This document shows positions 35,000-46,348 of a DNA stretch of 64,000 nt, piece by piece (position 1 is the first letter of the stretch; every line of letters begins with the position of its first letter). A program made the position numbers and the translations under genes. The DNA is from Tenodera sinensis (lineage: Eukaryota > Arthropoda > Insecta > Mantodea > Mantidae). Where the stretch lies: NCBI GenBank assembly GCA_030765045.1, contig CM060972.1, forward strand, positions 53,664,471 to 53,728,470, in the 5' to 3' direction. The notes under the pieces are model-generated. The model was not told where the DNA came from and did not search any database. It was given only the letters and a program-made list of their open reading frames with translations.

Positions 35000-35570
35000 C
35001 CTATAGTCCAAACTCCTCAACCTTTTGTTTCCTGTATGAAGGTTCGCTCCCTAATCATGTTAATCTAGATAAATATTTGCAAAAATTGTCTTATTACCAA
35101 TAGATGCAAGATGAATGTGGCTTTAAGTGATAGTCAAATATTTAAACCTGGTAGGTATGAGATGCATTTGAAATTCCATTCCCTTTGCTTGGCCTAGAGA
35201 TGAAAAATTAACAACTTTCCATATATGAAGAGTACAAGTAGTGGAAGCTTCGGATAACAAATCAGAAATATCTCCCAAATGGTCCACACCACAAGAAAAT
35301 TTATTTTACATAAGTTGTGTATTTTAACGAGATCTATGTTTTTGTGTAGTAATATTTTGTCTATCTCTATATGCTAAGTCATCCAGAACGAAGAGGATTT
35401 TCGAGGACATTCCCAGAAAATACAAGATATGCATTTCATTTGGCGTCAAATTGTCTTAAACATATGACACTCAAATCAATCATTAGATCTACTTTTGAGA
35501 AAATAAGACCTTTGGGAGATGAATTTCAACCGACTTTTCGTTCTTGAGTTACGCTATTCAAACACAGAGA
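35000..35570 (-). repeat. F1 family copy, left arm of palindrome
   Basis: Minus-oriented F1 from CTGTATGAAGGTTCGCTCCC to TTTTCGTTCTTGAGTTACGC. It ends exactly at the GT microsatellite. Confidence 0.7.
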
Positions 35571-35571
35571 G

Positions 35572-35574
<3 letters not shown>

Positions 35575-35658
<84 letters not shown>
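35575..35658 (+). repeat. (GT)42 microsatellite
   Basis: A pure GT array at the junction of two F1 copies of opposite orientation. The cysteine-valine open frame across it is an artefact. Confidence 0.95.
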
Positions 35659-35659
<1 letters not shown>

Positions 35660-36266
35660 TGAACAGCATAGGTCAAAAACGAAAAGTTGATTTAAAACCA
35701 AATTTGGTATTTAAGTTTAATATATTTCAGGGATGCGACACAAAGATTTTGAAGAAAATTACTCCACCTCAAACTACACTTCACATGGAAAGTTGTTCGA
35801 AAATTTCAATTTTCTGAAAAATGACTAGTAATATTGATTAAAATGCCACATGTTTTAATTTTTATAGCAAATTAAATTCATATTTTGAATTTTCAGGGTA
35901 TAGCCTATGTAGTCTTATTTACTCTTGACTTTTGCATAACTCGTAAACCGTAAGAGATAGACCAAATCTTACTATACAAAAATGTAGATCTCGTTAAAAC
36001 ACAAAGTATATCCAAATAAATTTGTGTGGAGTGGACCATTTCGGAGATATTCCTTGTGGGAGTTTTCCAATACTTACTTTTATCTTCATATATCGACCAG
36101 CTTTAAAAGATTTGACTATCGCTCAAAGCCTACTGTATTCTCATATTCCCCATACACCTACAAGTATAATAATTTCTACATTTCTCGATTATTATGAAGA
36201 AGATAGAGGAGTAAGTGCTTGTAAGAATAGTTAATACAAGAATAGGGAAAGTCATTTGAGTGCAAC
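35659..36266 (+). repeat. F1 family copy, right arm of palindrome
   Basis: It starts TCTGAACAGCATAGGTCAAA and ends GAAAGTCATTTGAGTGCAAC in full F1 order. Confidence 0.75.
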
Positions 36267-36269
36267 AGA

Positions 36270-37130
36270 TCAGAAATGTTTATATCATTATTAAGGCTCA
36301 GAAGTGGGGATTGGATGTGCTTAAGCGACCTGTATGTAGTGTCAACAAACACGTTTTGTTACCTTTGTGTTATACCTGTTGACCGCAGGGCACACTAGGT
36401 TCCAAAAACTCGAGCCTTAACCATTTTGTTAGTGAAGCGTCATCCCCCAAGCACTCTATCAGAAGCCTAAAGTGGAGCAAAGAGCTTCAGATAAGTTGTG
36501 TGTGTTGATCCTCAGTATTCTTACTGTATGGTGCTCGTAAGGTGAAGAGGTATCAAGCAGTCCACTTACATGTCAACAGCAGATCCTCGCTGCAAGTGTT
36601 GGGGCAATTAACCAGAGCAAGCGCAATAAAGCAAGGCCAGTCCAATTCTACAATTGCATGTAATGGGTGCTCCACTCTTCATCACAGTCCAAGCCAATTT
36701 AATTACGAAATAATGAATTTCGCTTCCTGCAGTCACCGTTCCGAAATCAGCAGCTTCCAGCCAAATAAATGCTGTGCTTTTAGCAGTTCATGCCTTCAAA
36801 TGAATAAATAAAAGACCTAATGGTGGTTTCAAATCGACCCTTGCTTAAAATAAACCTACGCAGCTATCCCAAGTTTCCTTTTCCATTCCACTGCCTCAGT
36901 AAGTACTAACGGTTGCTTAGCAGTCAGTGTTGAGTATAAAAAACATCTTACAAAACTGAATACCTTTATGCAATCCTAGCATTAAAATGGCTTATTATGA
37001 CAGCATAAATCGTGCAAAATTGCACTCTTTCTGGCGGTGCCAGAAAATGAATCACATAATTACCACGGCAACAAGACAGCAATGACATTACCGCCACAGT
37101 ATAATGTTCTTCAATGTGCCTGTAAGAAAA
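36270..37130. other. No recognised feature
   Basis: An 89-codon open frame at 36542-36811 has no recognisable motif. Confidence 0.35.
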
Positions 37131-37134
37131 CTTA

Positions 37135-37325
37135 AGTCAGTAGAGCACTTGGTTGCTGTGCAAGGTTCGCGGGTTCGATCGCCGACTGGAAGGTGGGAAT
37201 TTTTCTTTCACTAGGGTTATTTCCATCCTCCCTAGAGCCGGAAGTATGAACGGGGTTGTGAATATATGTGTCAAATTAATAAAATGATCAAGGTAATAGA
37301 AACCCAAAGTTAAGCAGTTGTTCCA
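37135..37325 (+). mobile_element. tRNA-derived SINE, same family as 3375-3580
   Basis: GTAGAGCACTTGGTTGCTGTG (A-box region) and CGGGTTCGATCGCC (B box) are followed by the same body order as the copy at 3.4 kb. Confidence 0.6.
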
Positions 37326-37329
37326 AGAG

Positions 37330-39025
37330 ATTAAAAGCCGCTAATATCAGCGTTGATACTGAAGGCAGCATGTAAATAGAACATTAATAAAAACAAAAAA
37401 GAACCTAATATGCCATGCAAGTAACGCGGTTTCGTTAGTCCAACTAATGCATCCACAGAAGTTTCGCATTCTTTTTCATTAACATCTTTGGATTTTTCTG
37501 GAATTAATAAACTTCCAGTAGTCTTGCCTTCGTTCAAAACGTCAAGCTGAATACAATCCATATTTTAATAGTTTTATCATTAGCTTCCATTTTCCTCTAT
37601 AAGTGTTGAAACAAACGAAACATCGCTTAGCAACCGTATTACCTCATACATCTGATACCTTATAATTATAGCAAATTTATCAGTTATTTTTACGTATTTT
37701 AACGTTAGGATTTTATAATACGTTGTATGTAATACGTGTAATCTTTTCATTGTAACACTGGTAAAAATTAGCTCGTTCGTATTTGCTCGCGCCCTAGACA
37801 TATACTCTTATCAGTAAGATTATATACTAGCTACATGAATAACTATTATTATAAAACTTTCGTTAGTTTCTTGCTAGTTTAGATGCATAACGTACTTCAC
37901 TTGTTTTTCTCAATATCAAATCTTGAAACTAAGGAAAGAAAGTACTACTCTCACGCTTTATCTTTAACTTTAGATGGCGTTATTGTCGAACACACCAACA
38001 GAACTTTCCCTGTCTTTTACGCAGTCGTACTTCTATTATATCACGTAAAGCCCTGAGTTGTAGTTTAACCAAAGGCTGAAGTAAAATGCTATTGTGGGGT
38101 TCTGTTGATGCTGATGGTTTTGAATTTACCTCAAGCATTTTATATTTAAAGTTGGGCACTCTTTGAGCGTGTTAAACACAAAAGTAAACCGGTATGATAA
38201 TACAAAATAATAATAAAGGTAACCGCGATAAAGTGAAATGCATTGTTACTTTGGTGAAATATCAGCCTTGTTTACTGGGACCGTTCTTAGCACTAGATCC
38301 CAGGGCTCAAGATAAAGTGTGCGAGCAGTACTTACCTCTCTTACGAAACAAAAACAGCTAAACCCAACAAAAACTTGGTAACTTGGTACTTCCGCCCACT
38401 AAATTCAAACATTGTTATTTTAGTCTGCAGCACAAACTGTCCTTCCCAGAAGTCGTCACGTCCTTCAGAACTCGATGGTTCAGTCTTTGCGGGGGTCAAA
38501 CTCATTCTCTCCCTCTCTTTCTTGGAAGTTCATCCTTTGGTCACTCTTAGATCTCCATAACTCCGTGGGTATATCCCCAGCACTCGACCTACAGACCAAT
38601 CTAAGATCCTTCCGTAGTCTGTAGACTTTCCCAACTTCGAACTAGTGTCGATTTGTTGATTAAATCTAGCTCTGGTGTTAGTAGCTGGAGTTAGTGGGAT
38701 AAGCTCATTTGAACCTTCAGTGACTTAGATCAGAGGTCGTAGATTTAGTATTGCCTCACAGTTACAAAGAACAGTGTTCAAGTTCAAGTCCAAAGATGAC
38801 TTACCTGGAAGTCGACTCGCATTTTTCGCTAATAGTGGCGACTTACAGTGTTCTAAATCGCCATTAGGGTATGTTACCTCCAGAGTCAGCAATTTTAGAA
38901 CGTCGTCTATTTAGGAGTCTTAGATTACACAATGATGGATAAGAATTGTGTAGTTCTCATATGAGTTTCAGATCTATTTGTGGCTTACGAGAAAATGCGA
39001 GTCAATTGCAGAATTTAATATTGTG
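37330..39025. other. No recognised feature
   Basis: No gene or repeat recognised. Confidence 0.4.
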
Positions 39026-39029
39026 CCAG

Positions 39030-39175
39030 CAGTCGCTCAGTCGATTGAAGCAATCGCACGGAAATGGAAAATCCGTGGTTTAAATCCGGGTAATGACATT
39101 AAATTTTAAGGCTAGTTCTACCTTTCCAACTTTGTCCTACACTCAGCCAGTGTGAAATAATTAATGTCCTATAGA
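39030..39175 (+). mobile_element. tRNA-derived SINE fragment
   Basis: GTCGCTCAGTCGATTGAAGC (A-box-like) and CCGTGGTTTAAATCCGGG (B-box-like) are spaced as in a tRNA. A short body sharing GTTCTACCT with the SINE at 3786 follows. Confidence 0.5.
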
Positions 39176-39446
39176 AGTATTGCTAGACCTTGCTAGAGCT
39201 CAACATTACGCATGTCCCACTATTTCAAGGTACTAACCAAATTGAAAATATTCTACTCTTAATGAGTAACATAAGTCCACAAATGAAGCAAATATTGATG
39301 TAATATTGTTCATTGCCCTGTCCTCAGTTATCGTAACTATTGCCACGAGTGATTGTCAATTTATCTGGAGAATTTGACTTTCACGAGTTGCATTTATTTA
39401 GACTACTTCAGGAATAAAAGGATGGTATAGCCTATGAAATATTACA

Positions 39447-39692
39447 TCAGCGTCCATTGGCACAGCCTACAAGATTCTCATATCGAAGCTGAAATTTTTT
39501 TAAGATGTTGGCAATATCAGAAGTTGGAATATCTGCTGTTGATGTATAATTTCGTTCAATACACGGTTTGTCAAAATGACTCCAAACATATTTCCTATTG
39601 TATTCCGTATTCTGAGGTTTCCCTTTTCGAATTACTTCATTTATTTCAGCTTTAAATACATCTCCGAAGCGAGAGCCAGTCATATTTGACAT
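39447..39692 (-). pseudogene. Possible Crypton-type tyrosine recombinase N-terminal fragment
   Basis: An 81-codon frame has SRFGDVFKAEINEVIRKG, NTEYNRKYVWSHF and DIANILKKF. This follows the pattern of the N-terminal core-binding region in Crypton-like recombinases of insects: SRF-x-x-[VI]-x-x-x-[ED]-I-x-x-[FLM], then NT...Y.W..F..[FY]C, then the DIA..LK..F helix. The catalytic C-terminal half is absent. The assignment is from memory of the pattern only. Confidence 0.35.
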
Positions 39693-39824
39693 TTGAATAG
39701 CGACTCTGTTGCGTCAAATTACGTCAGCTGTTGCGCAGTAGCACAGTGCAGCTAGATTCTCTAACCTGATCATACCATAAGAAAAGCAGAGGAGGCGATA
39801 GTGAAATGTGATAATCTTTTCACA

Positions 39825-39912
39825 AATGAAGGCTGTCATTGGTTGATATTTTAAAAGGTTATGCACATGATTGGTTGATTTCATCCAAATCACTTGTGAG
39901 TAGAATAATCAG
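39825..39912 (+). repeat. Repeat pair with 31318-31402
   Basis: See 31318-31402. This copy adjoins the start side of the possible Crypton remnant. Confidence 0.55.
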
Positions 39913-39919
39913 CACAAAT

Positions 39920-40635
39920 AACTTCACTAATATCCCTCATTTTAAATGATTTTATTTTGCAACTCAATTTTAATTTCCCACTCAGCCTCGTTCCGCAAAC
40001 ATCCCTAAAACTCCACTTTTAGACTTGTATCATAAATAACTATAACGTCAAGTTTTCTTACAGTCGGATACATACATTAGAAGTGGGTTCTAGAGATTTT
40101 ACAGAAAGCTCAAAGTTTCCAACTACATGGCAATGCCCTAAGTTTCCATTATCTAACAGGTGTTGTGTAAAATTACTTTCTTGACTATTCTTGCGAGGTA
40201 CTTAGTCTTCATTCCGTAACTTTTTTTCTTGCACGATCGTGCGTCTAAGAGAGGACGGACACATACGCATACAGGGGTAAACTCAACTCCCGGCTCCGCA
40301 TTCTGAACACCAGCCATGGTACGCAAACAAAAACATATTACATCTCAAATCTTCCAAAATATAGGGAAAATTTACCTTGCATTTTCTTGAATAAACTTCC
40401 TCTTGTAATTATATACAATCTTGATATATTGCTTTATATAGAGAGTTTAAACTTCAGAATTTCCCAGTACTGTTAACAAAATTGTTCAAATTTAATTAAT
40501 CTTTCTAAATTCCCAACTTAATATCTTACAACTGCTGAATGTATTATCCAAATACTTAACTGCATTTATTTTGTTTCCTGAAACAATTTTGTACCAATAT
40601 GTAAACATATTCTTTGTTTTCTCAAGTGGAAAAGT
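39920..40635. other. No recognised feature
   Basis: AT-rich, nothing recognised. Confidence 0.4.
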
Positions 40636-40639
40636 CTAC

Positions 40640-41025
40640 ATTTTTACATTTTCTGCTAGAAATATCTTCCATCTAAAAATTCGACATCGAGAATTCACTG
40701 AAAATATACGTACACGTTTGGAGACTCCCTGCATTCAATAACAAAGAATTATTTTTAGACAAAAACCTGTGTATCTGTCAGTCTCTGTCTGTGAACAGCA
40801 TACAACTCAAAAACGAAAAGCTGGTTAAATATCAAACTTGTTTCTTAACTTATCCATCTCTCAAGGATGCGACACGAAGATTTAAAAAAATATCCCCCAT
40901 TCCAAACCACTCTTTACATGGGACATTTTAAGCGTTTTTATTTTCTCAAAAATGTCTCTTGCGATTTGATTAAATTACCACGTGCTTAGTATATTTTATG
41001 GCAAATAAAGTCTATATACTGAAAA
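40640..41025 (+). repeat. F1 copy, plus arm of tail-to-tail pair
   Basis: It runs from AAATATCTTCCATCTAAAAA through the TG-poor tract (GTGTATCTGTCAGTCTC) to TCTATATACTGAAAATATTT. It then joins directly to an inverted copy. Confidence 0.65.
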
Positions 41026-41027
41026 TA

Positions 41028-41385
41028 TTTTAATCAAAATCGTCGATTTGAGGAAATCATTTCCCACATAAAGAATAGTTTTGGATGGGGTTATTTTTTT
41101 CTACTTTTGTAATCTTCTTTGTCAGATTCTAGGAAGACGCTGAACTTTGAATTTTAATTCCAAGTTTGGTATTCAACTGACTTCACATTTTCCAGATATG
41201 CTGTATACACACCCCCGCAAGCACACACCCTCCTCCTCCTCACACACACATTTTTTTCTAAAAGATACGTTATTTTGGTTCAGAAAATCTCAAAACATGT
41301 ATTACCGGTTACATTTTAGAATCGAATTTTTGGGTAGAATACGATACTTTCTCTAGTTACTATACGTAATAGAGAAAACAAATAA
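41028..41385 (-). repeat. F1 copy, minus arm of tail-to-tail pair
   Basis: It opens TAATCAAAATCGTCGATTTG and closes at the F1 proximal end (ACGTAATAGAGAAAACAAA). A CA-rich tract lies at 41205-41251. Confidence 0.65.
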
Positions 41386-41412
41386 TATAAGTAGGTTTCG
41401 AACCTTTTATAG

Positions 41413-41639
41413 AGCTATCGTGAAATGAGCGGTCGAGAATTTCCTGCCACACGGGCAGAGCGTGACGTCATTGCCCCAGTACAGCGACAGCACAAAGCAC
41501 ACTGTCTACAGTGTATAGCGTATCTGGAGTATGTTTACTAGTTGCACACAGTAAAATGTCTGCAGGACGAAAATAGAAATATTCACGTATTGCTGAGCTT
41601 GTACAAGAATTTGGGTGTGAATATTTTACTGTAAATGGT
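41413..41639 (+). repeat. hAT/CGGBP1-like element remnant, copy 2
   Basis: Same family as 34677-34900. The end reads SRIAELVQEFGCEYFTVNG in one frame after an upstream stop. This fits the N-terminal zinc-finger protein type noted there. The GTGACGTCATTGC site is conserved. Confidence 0.45.
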
Positions 41640-41644
41640 AACAA

Positions 41645-42385
41645 TAAACTGAAATAAACCACACATGTACCTTCCTAAACCTCCCCAATGAGAGCCGCAG
41701 ATGCAGCTACCTAAGCTGACTCTCTCGTGACAAGAAGATTGTTTCTTTTAGTTTATGGCTGACTACGACAAGGTTCAATCGTTTTTTCCTTCCTATCTTT
41801 TTCAGAGCAGGAAAACGTGAGGTAAACATAAGAAAGACGCTCCATTGTTCCTACTGGACAAACAGAACAGAGCCTGAGATAGCTTACTTTGCTCCAGTCA
41901 ATTTGTTTCAAGAGGGTAGGGGGTCAGGAAGCAGAAAGGGTTTACTTTACCTTGCCGATATCGATCTCGAGTTTACTCAAGTGCTACCCAATTAAGTATT
42001 TATGACGTCGCCCAACGGCCGCCTGTTTAGTGCACCTCGTAAATGTTTCACGTCACTTAGCAAGGAAGTGGGGCACCGTGTCAACAGCCGCCCGAGTTCA
42101 AAGACTGATTTTCATTTCCATACTGCCCGCCCTCCCGCCTTCTCTAACAAATTGAATGTTTACGTAATACAACCCAACGTGGACACACATAATGACATTT
42201 AGAAACCGACAAAGTAAACAAGGAACTTCAAGGGTCTGTCCATGAAGTTCCAACTGTTACTAGCGTGTTTATGCGCCTACGGCTACGGCTACCAATAAAA
42301 AGGAAAATATTTTATTTGGAACATTTCTACATTTAAAAACAAACATTTGTCACGCTTATTAACTTCAAACATCCTATTAACGTAC
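41645..42385. other. No recognised feature
   Basis: Nothing recognised. Confidence 0.4.
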
Positions 42386-42390
42386 TTTAA

Positions 42391-43111
42391 CAGGTGGCCC
42401 ACTTCATCCGGCTTTGGGGTAAGTAGATAACCGTGCGTTGAAAGAGTTGCAGAACTCAACGACGCGATTCCTACTAGCGGGCGTCAGTGAGACGTTAGTG
42501 AACTTTGTTCTGCCTGTAAGAGAAGATAGGCGATAATTTCCAGGCTTCAGCCTGGAGAAAGTACAGTACAACAACCACCAACAACTATAATAATGATAAA
42601 CACAATAATCAAAACATTAATAGTATCAATAAAAATAAAATAATATTAATATTAATGTAAATAATTTAAGTAATAAGTAATATAAATACTATAATACAAT
42701 AATATGACAAACAAAAATAATAACTAAAAATAATAAAATACAACAATGACGGTAAGAAACAAAGAAATGCCAATTAAATATTACGTGCCTTCATATATGC
42801 ACGAGTTTTGTTACGGCATTTACAATCTGTAATCCGTAAAGTTAGACAACAGTAGGGCATACAAGAATGGGTTTATTCCCTGGAAAATAACGTCCCTGGA
42901 AGTGAAATGGAAAGATTGTTCTGGTCTATTATCACGCGCTGCACACGCTAGTTGAAGCCTAGGAATCATCGCTCGTCTTCTCTTGCAGGCAGAATAAAGT
43001 TCAGTCACGCCACTGGCGCCCTCATAGAAATTCGGCCGTTGAATTCTCCAACTTCTTTAATGCACGAAGGGTTATCTGCTTACCCCAATGCCGGATGAAG
43101 TGAGTCACCTG
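42391..43111. mobile_element. 721-bp foldback/MITE with about 165-bp inverted repeats
   Basis: Left arm 42391-42556 and the reverse complement of right arm 42945-43111 align along their length, sharing CAGGTG, CACTTCATCCGGC, TTGGGGTAAG, AGATAACC, TTCTGCCTG and AAGAGAAGA. The centre (about 42570-42780) is nearly pure A/T with many ATAATAATA-like steps. There is no transposase. I could not find an unambiguous target duplication. Confidence 0.75.
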
Positions 43112-43114
43112 GTA

Positions 43115-44240
43115 TATTGGCATTACATTTACAGTATTCCACAAAGTATAAAAGTGCTCTTTTTTTTTCAAGGATTGTGTTTGTTACGGGACATGAGTAT
43201 TCGTACAGCAATGTTAAGCACAGACCAAATGGTTATCTGATAACCCAACCTGTCAGCTATTGTTACAGTGGTGTATGTTAGTCGTGTTGTATGGAGTGAC
43301 TGGTGAGCTACAGAAGGTCACAATGGGCCAAAAGGAAAACATCTTTAGACTTAAGGAAGATTGTTTCATTACATAAAGAGAAGAAAATCGTATTTTCAAA
43401 TATCTCAATTGTAAGAAGTCGTCCTACAATGCATATGCTAATAAAGGAAGAGAAATTGGGAGGCCTACAGAAAATAAATTTTAGGCAATAAAGGCAGGTG
43501 AGAAAATGGTGAACAAATACCCTCAAATTGCCTCTTCTGAAATTGCTGCGTATGTGGAAGAGCAGTATAGGAAGCGTATAATGGCCCAAGGCAATAAGAC
43601 GACTCGTCAATCGCACTGGATTCCAATCCAGAGTACCCAGAAAGGAGCCATATACCAGCAGAAAACATAAAAAAGCAGGTAGTGTTTACAAAGGAACATG
43701 TAGAAAACGACAGTGCATTCTGAGAACGATTTATTTTCGGATGAAAGAAAAGTGCCAAGAAGTTGAATTTAGGTTACTATTACTACTTCCAGTTGGACAT
43801 ACTGTAAAGGTTGTCCGTTTATGGTTGGTACATAAACACACACACCCTCCCACCCACATACACACTAAAACACCCGCACGACCTCCCATTGACCACGTAG
43901 GGTAAGAGCTGGAAGACGCCATATATCCAGCAAATTTCAATTAAAACAGCTACTTCTGACACAATTGCACAACATTTGTGCAGAAACAACTAGAAAACTT
44001 ATCCACTCATTGCCCAAACAGTTGAGATAATTTATAGAAGAGGTTGGCATACAAAATATTAGGAAGATTTTTGTTTGAATATTTTATTTACATGTATGTA
44101 CTTGCACACAATGTTTTGTAGCTGTGCGAATTTCAAATTACCTCCTTAAAATTCAATCTATGAGAACAAGATTGTATTTATTAATGTAGAGCAAAGTAAA
44201 TTTAATTCCATTTTATCTGTACCTTAATAAGGTGTGTGAC
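43115..44240. other. No recognised feature
   Basis: Overlapping frames of 60-100 codons on both strands (43303-43758); no family match. Confidence 0.35.
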
Positions 44241-44242
<2 letters not shown>

Positions 44243-44300
<58 letters not shown>

Positions 44301-44315
44301 ACACACACCACACAA
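44243..44315 (+). repeat. (CA)n microsatellite
   Basis: A long CA array with two CCA interruptions at its right end. It does not lie in an F1 copy. Confidence 0.95.
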
Positions 44316-44661
44316 ATAGGCTGTGTCCGACAAACGATAGCATATAAAACAGACTATCCATAAACTCAGCAGCATCTTGAAAATATCGACTTGTGTAAAA
44401 CGCGCTGCAACGCAACGTGGGACTTAAAAATATTCTGCGTTCCTAGTGCGCTCAACCATTTTTCCTATGGCCATTCCTGTAAGGAAATATGTGGGAGCAC
44501 TTCTAGAAACGTCTATTTTGGTTAGCGTAAAGTAGATAGACAAATAAGCTGTTTTAGAATGGTTTGTACAATAGTAAGACAAGAAAAATCATGACTGCAC
44601 ACCTCAGATTATTTAAGCGATGTTCAGCTGTTCTGACAATTATATACCATAAGTAAATAAC

Positions 44662-44973
44662 TTGAAATGCGTTTGTCCTCTAAGAGTAGACACTGAAAGG
44701 GGAATTGCCACTTGGTTTTATAGATCCCCGAGTTGTGAAGAATTAACTGCAACATACTTTTCTTGCCTGTGGTTAACATTGCATTCACAACTCTTTCGCC
44801 TTACTGCTGCAGACACAAAACAGCTATCTTTAAAAGGGGCCGAAGAGTTGGCAAAACTTCAGCCTTATCGAAAGTTTAGGGAAACATTATTTCAACGTTG
44901 GCTTTCAGCCAAAAAACGAAGAAGAAAGAAAAAGTTATCAGAAGATGCACTGTCTGCGGTTCTGCAATTGTAA
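44662..44973 (+). CDS. Candidate 3'-terminal coding exon, unrecognised protein
   Basis: An open frame ends at the TAA after LSEDALSAVLQL. Its last 56 residues look protein-like, with an amphipathic stretch (GAEELAKLQPYRKFRETLF) and a basic patch (KKRRRKKK) like a nuclear localisation signal. A pyrimidine-rich tract ending CTGCAG at 44812 would be a good splice acceptor, giving an exon from 44813. The part before that looks non-coding. No family was recognised, and a transposon origin cannot be excluded. Confidence 0.3.
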   Translation: MKCVCPLRVDTERGIATWFYRSPSCEELTATYFSCLWLTLHSQLFRLTAADTKQLSLKGAEELAKLQPYRKFRETLFQRWLSAKKRRRKKKLSEDALSAVLQL

Positions 44974-45380
44974 TAATCTTCTGCAATGTCGAGCGTTAAA
45001 ATAGAAAACCGAAGTGATATATTTCTGCTGATAAAGAAATGCAAGCATTATCGCTTGCTTACCTGCACGTGGAAGTATAGAATTGGGAACGTTACAAAAT
45101 TATTGTTGTGTTTTGTACTAAACGCAACGCACCAAATTTATTTTCTGATGAAATTATAGTAATACCTGTAAATTGAGTTTATTACATTCTTTACTCCACA
45201 CATACCTTAATATTGAGATTTCACCAGAAAATACACATTTGAACTTGCTGAAAAAAATTAGAAAAAGATTCTAAGACTTCTCCCTTGCATTTTATGTACT
45301 TTAATATGGGCTGAGGGAAGTATGCTTCTCGCTCGGTAAAACAGAGAAATAATTTGTATACCCTGTAATAAACCATAGAG

Positions 45381-45811
45381 CAGAAGTGGACAAAAACAGA
45401 TTCATGAATCCGTGTGATTCGTGAACCTTTCGCCGTGTAACTATGCAACACAACGTACACACTTTAGTTGATTTCAGAAGTCCACACCGGTATCAGTGGA
45501 GGAATTATGTCTGTGCCAACTCGTCTACCTCAAGAAAACGAAGATTAAATGTTAAATGGAGGAGGAATTTTTCTGTTGTGCGGAAGGAGACAATGTTAAA
45601 TGTCTCATTTGTAACAAGATATTGCATGGTTTTCTTCAAGTCAATACTGAACGGTGTTATCGTAGTTTGAAACAAACGTGCTCATCGTTAACTGCGTCCC
45701 TGTCAACAGTTTAAGAAGCGAAGATCTATTAGCAGCCCTCCAACCAGCAAGAATGTTACTCGTGTTACGTGCACAGTGGGTTCGGAGCAAACACTATTCT
45801 GCCCGCCCCTG
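45381..45811 (+). mobile_element. 431-bp internally deleted hAT element
   Basis: The ends CAGAAGTGGACAAAA (45381) and, reading inwards from 45811, CAGGGGCGGGCAGAA agree at 10 of 15 positions. They are flanked by 8-bp target copies CCATAGAG / CTGTAGAG (6 of 8). Inside, 45556-45714 encodes a short frame with CLICNKILHGF then NTERCYRSL. This follows the BED-like zinc finger of hAT transposases (C-x2-C...ERH), with the first zinc histidine changed to Cys. Confidence 0.65.
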
Positions 45812-46348
45812 CTGTAGAGGATCGAGAAGGCGTTTTAAATGTATGTAATATCAGGACGTTTTCTTCTATATTATGTAATTCAGTTTCTCCACTTTTTTCC
45901 TTTGGGCGCCTTTGTATTTGTTTAACATAAACTCCAAAAATAGCAGGAAATGATAACCAAAGGGGAGACCCGCAGCGATATTCCGCTTCTCCGAGGCTTA
46001 TGAAACCACAAGTTATATAGAGGGTAGAGTGACATGCATTTTATTCAAAGTGCAGTGGCGAGCTACTTTTTGAGATGCAAATACTGGAGGCAATATATTC
46101 ATATTAAACTCGGGCGGGACGTAAACTACAAAATGATCTGGCAAATTGGGATAAAAAAATCTGATGCGTTATGTTCACACTTTCATTTATTTGTATATAG
46201 CTTCTGAAACCATTAATCCAGTACCCCACTGTCCAACTTTTAACAAACTTTTCGTGTCCAGTGGAATTGCAGACAAAAACAGTCTGTAACCCTGATGCAT
46301 TTTGGTCCAATACAAATGACGTTCGCGTAGCAAGCGAGAAAAATAGAC

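Noticed and set aside
35575..35817. Cys/Val-repeat protein
   Set aside because: Pure translation of the (GT)42 microsatellite.
46053..46070. CAGTGGCGAGC as a hAT end
   Set aside because: A short match only; no partner end or target duplication was found.
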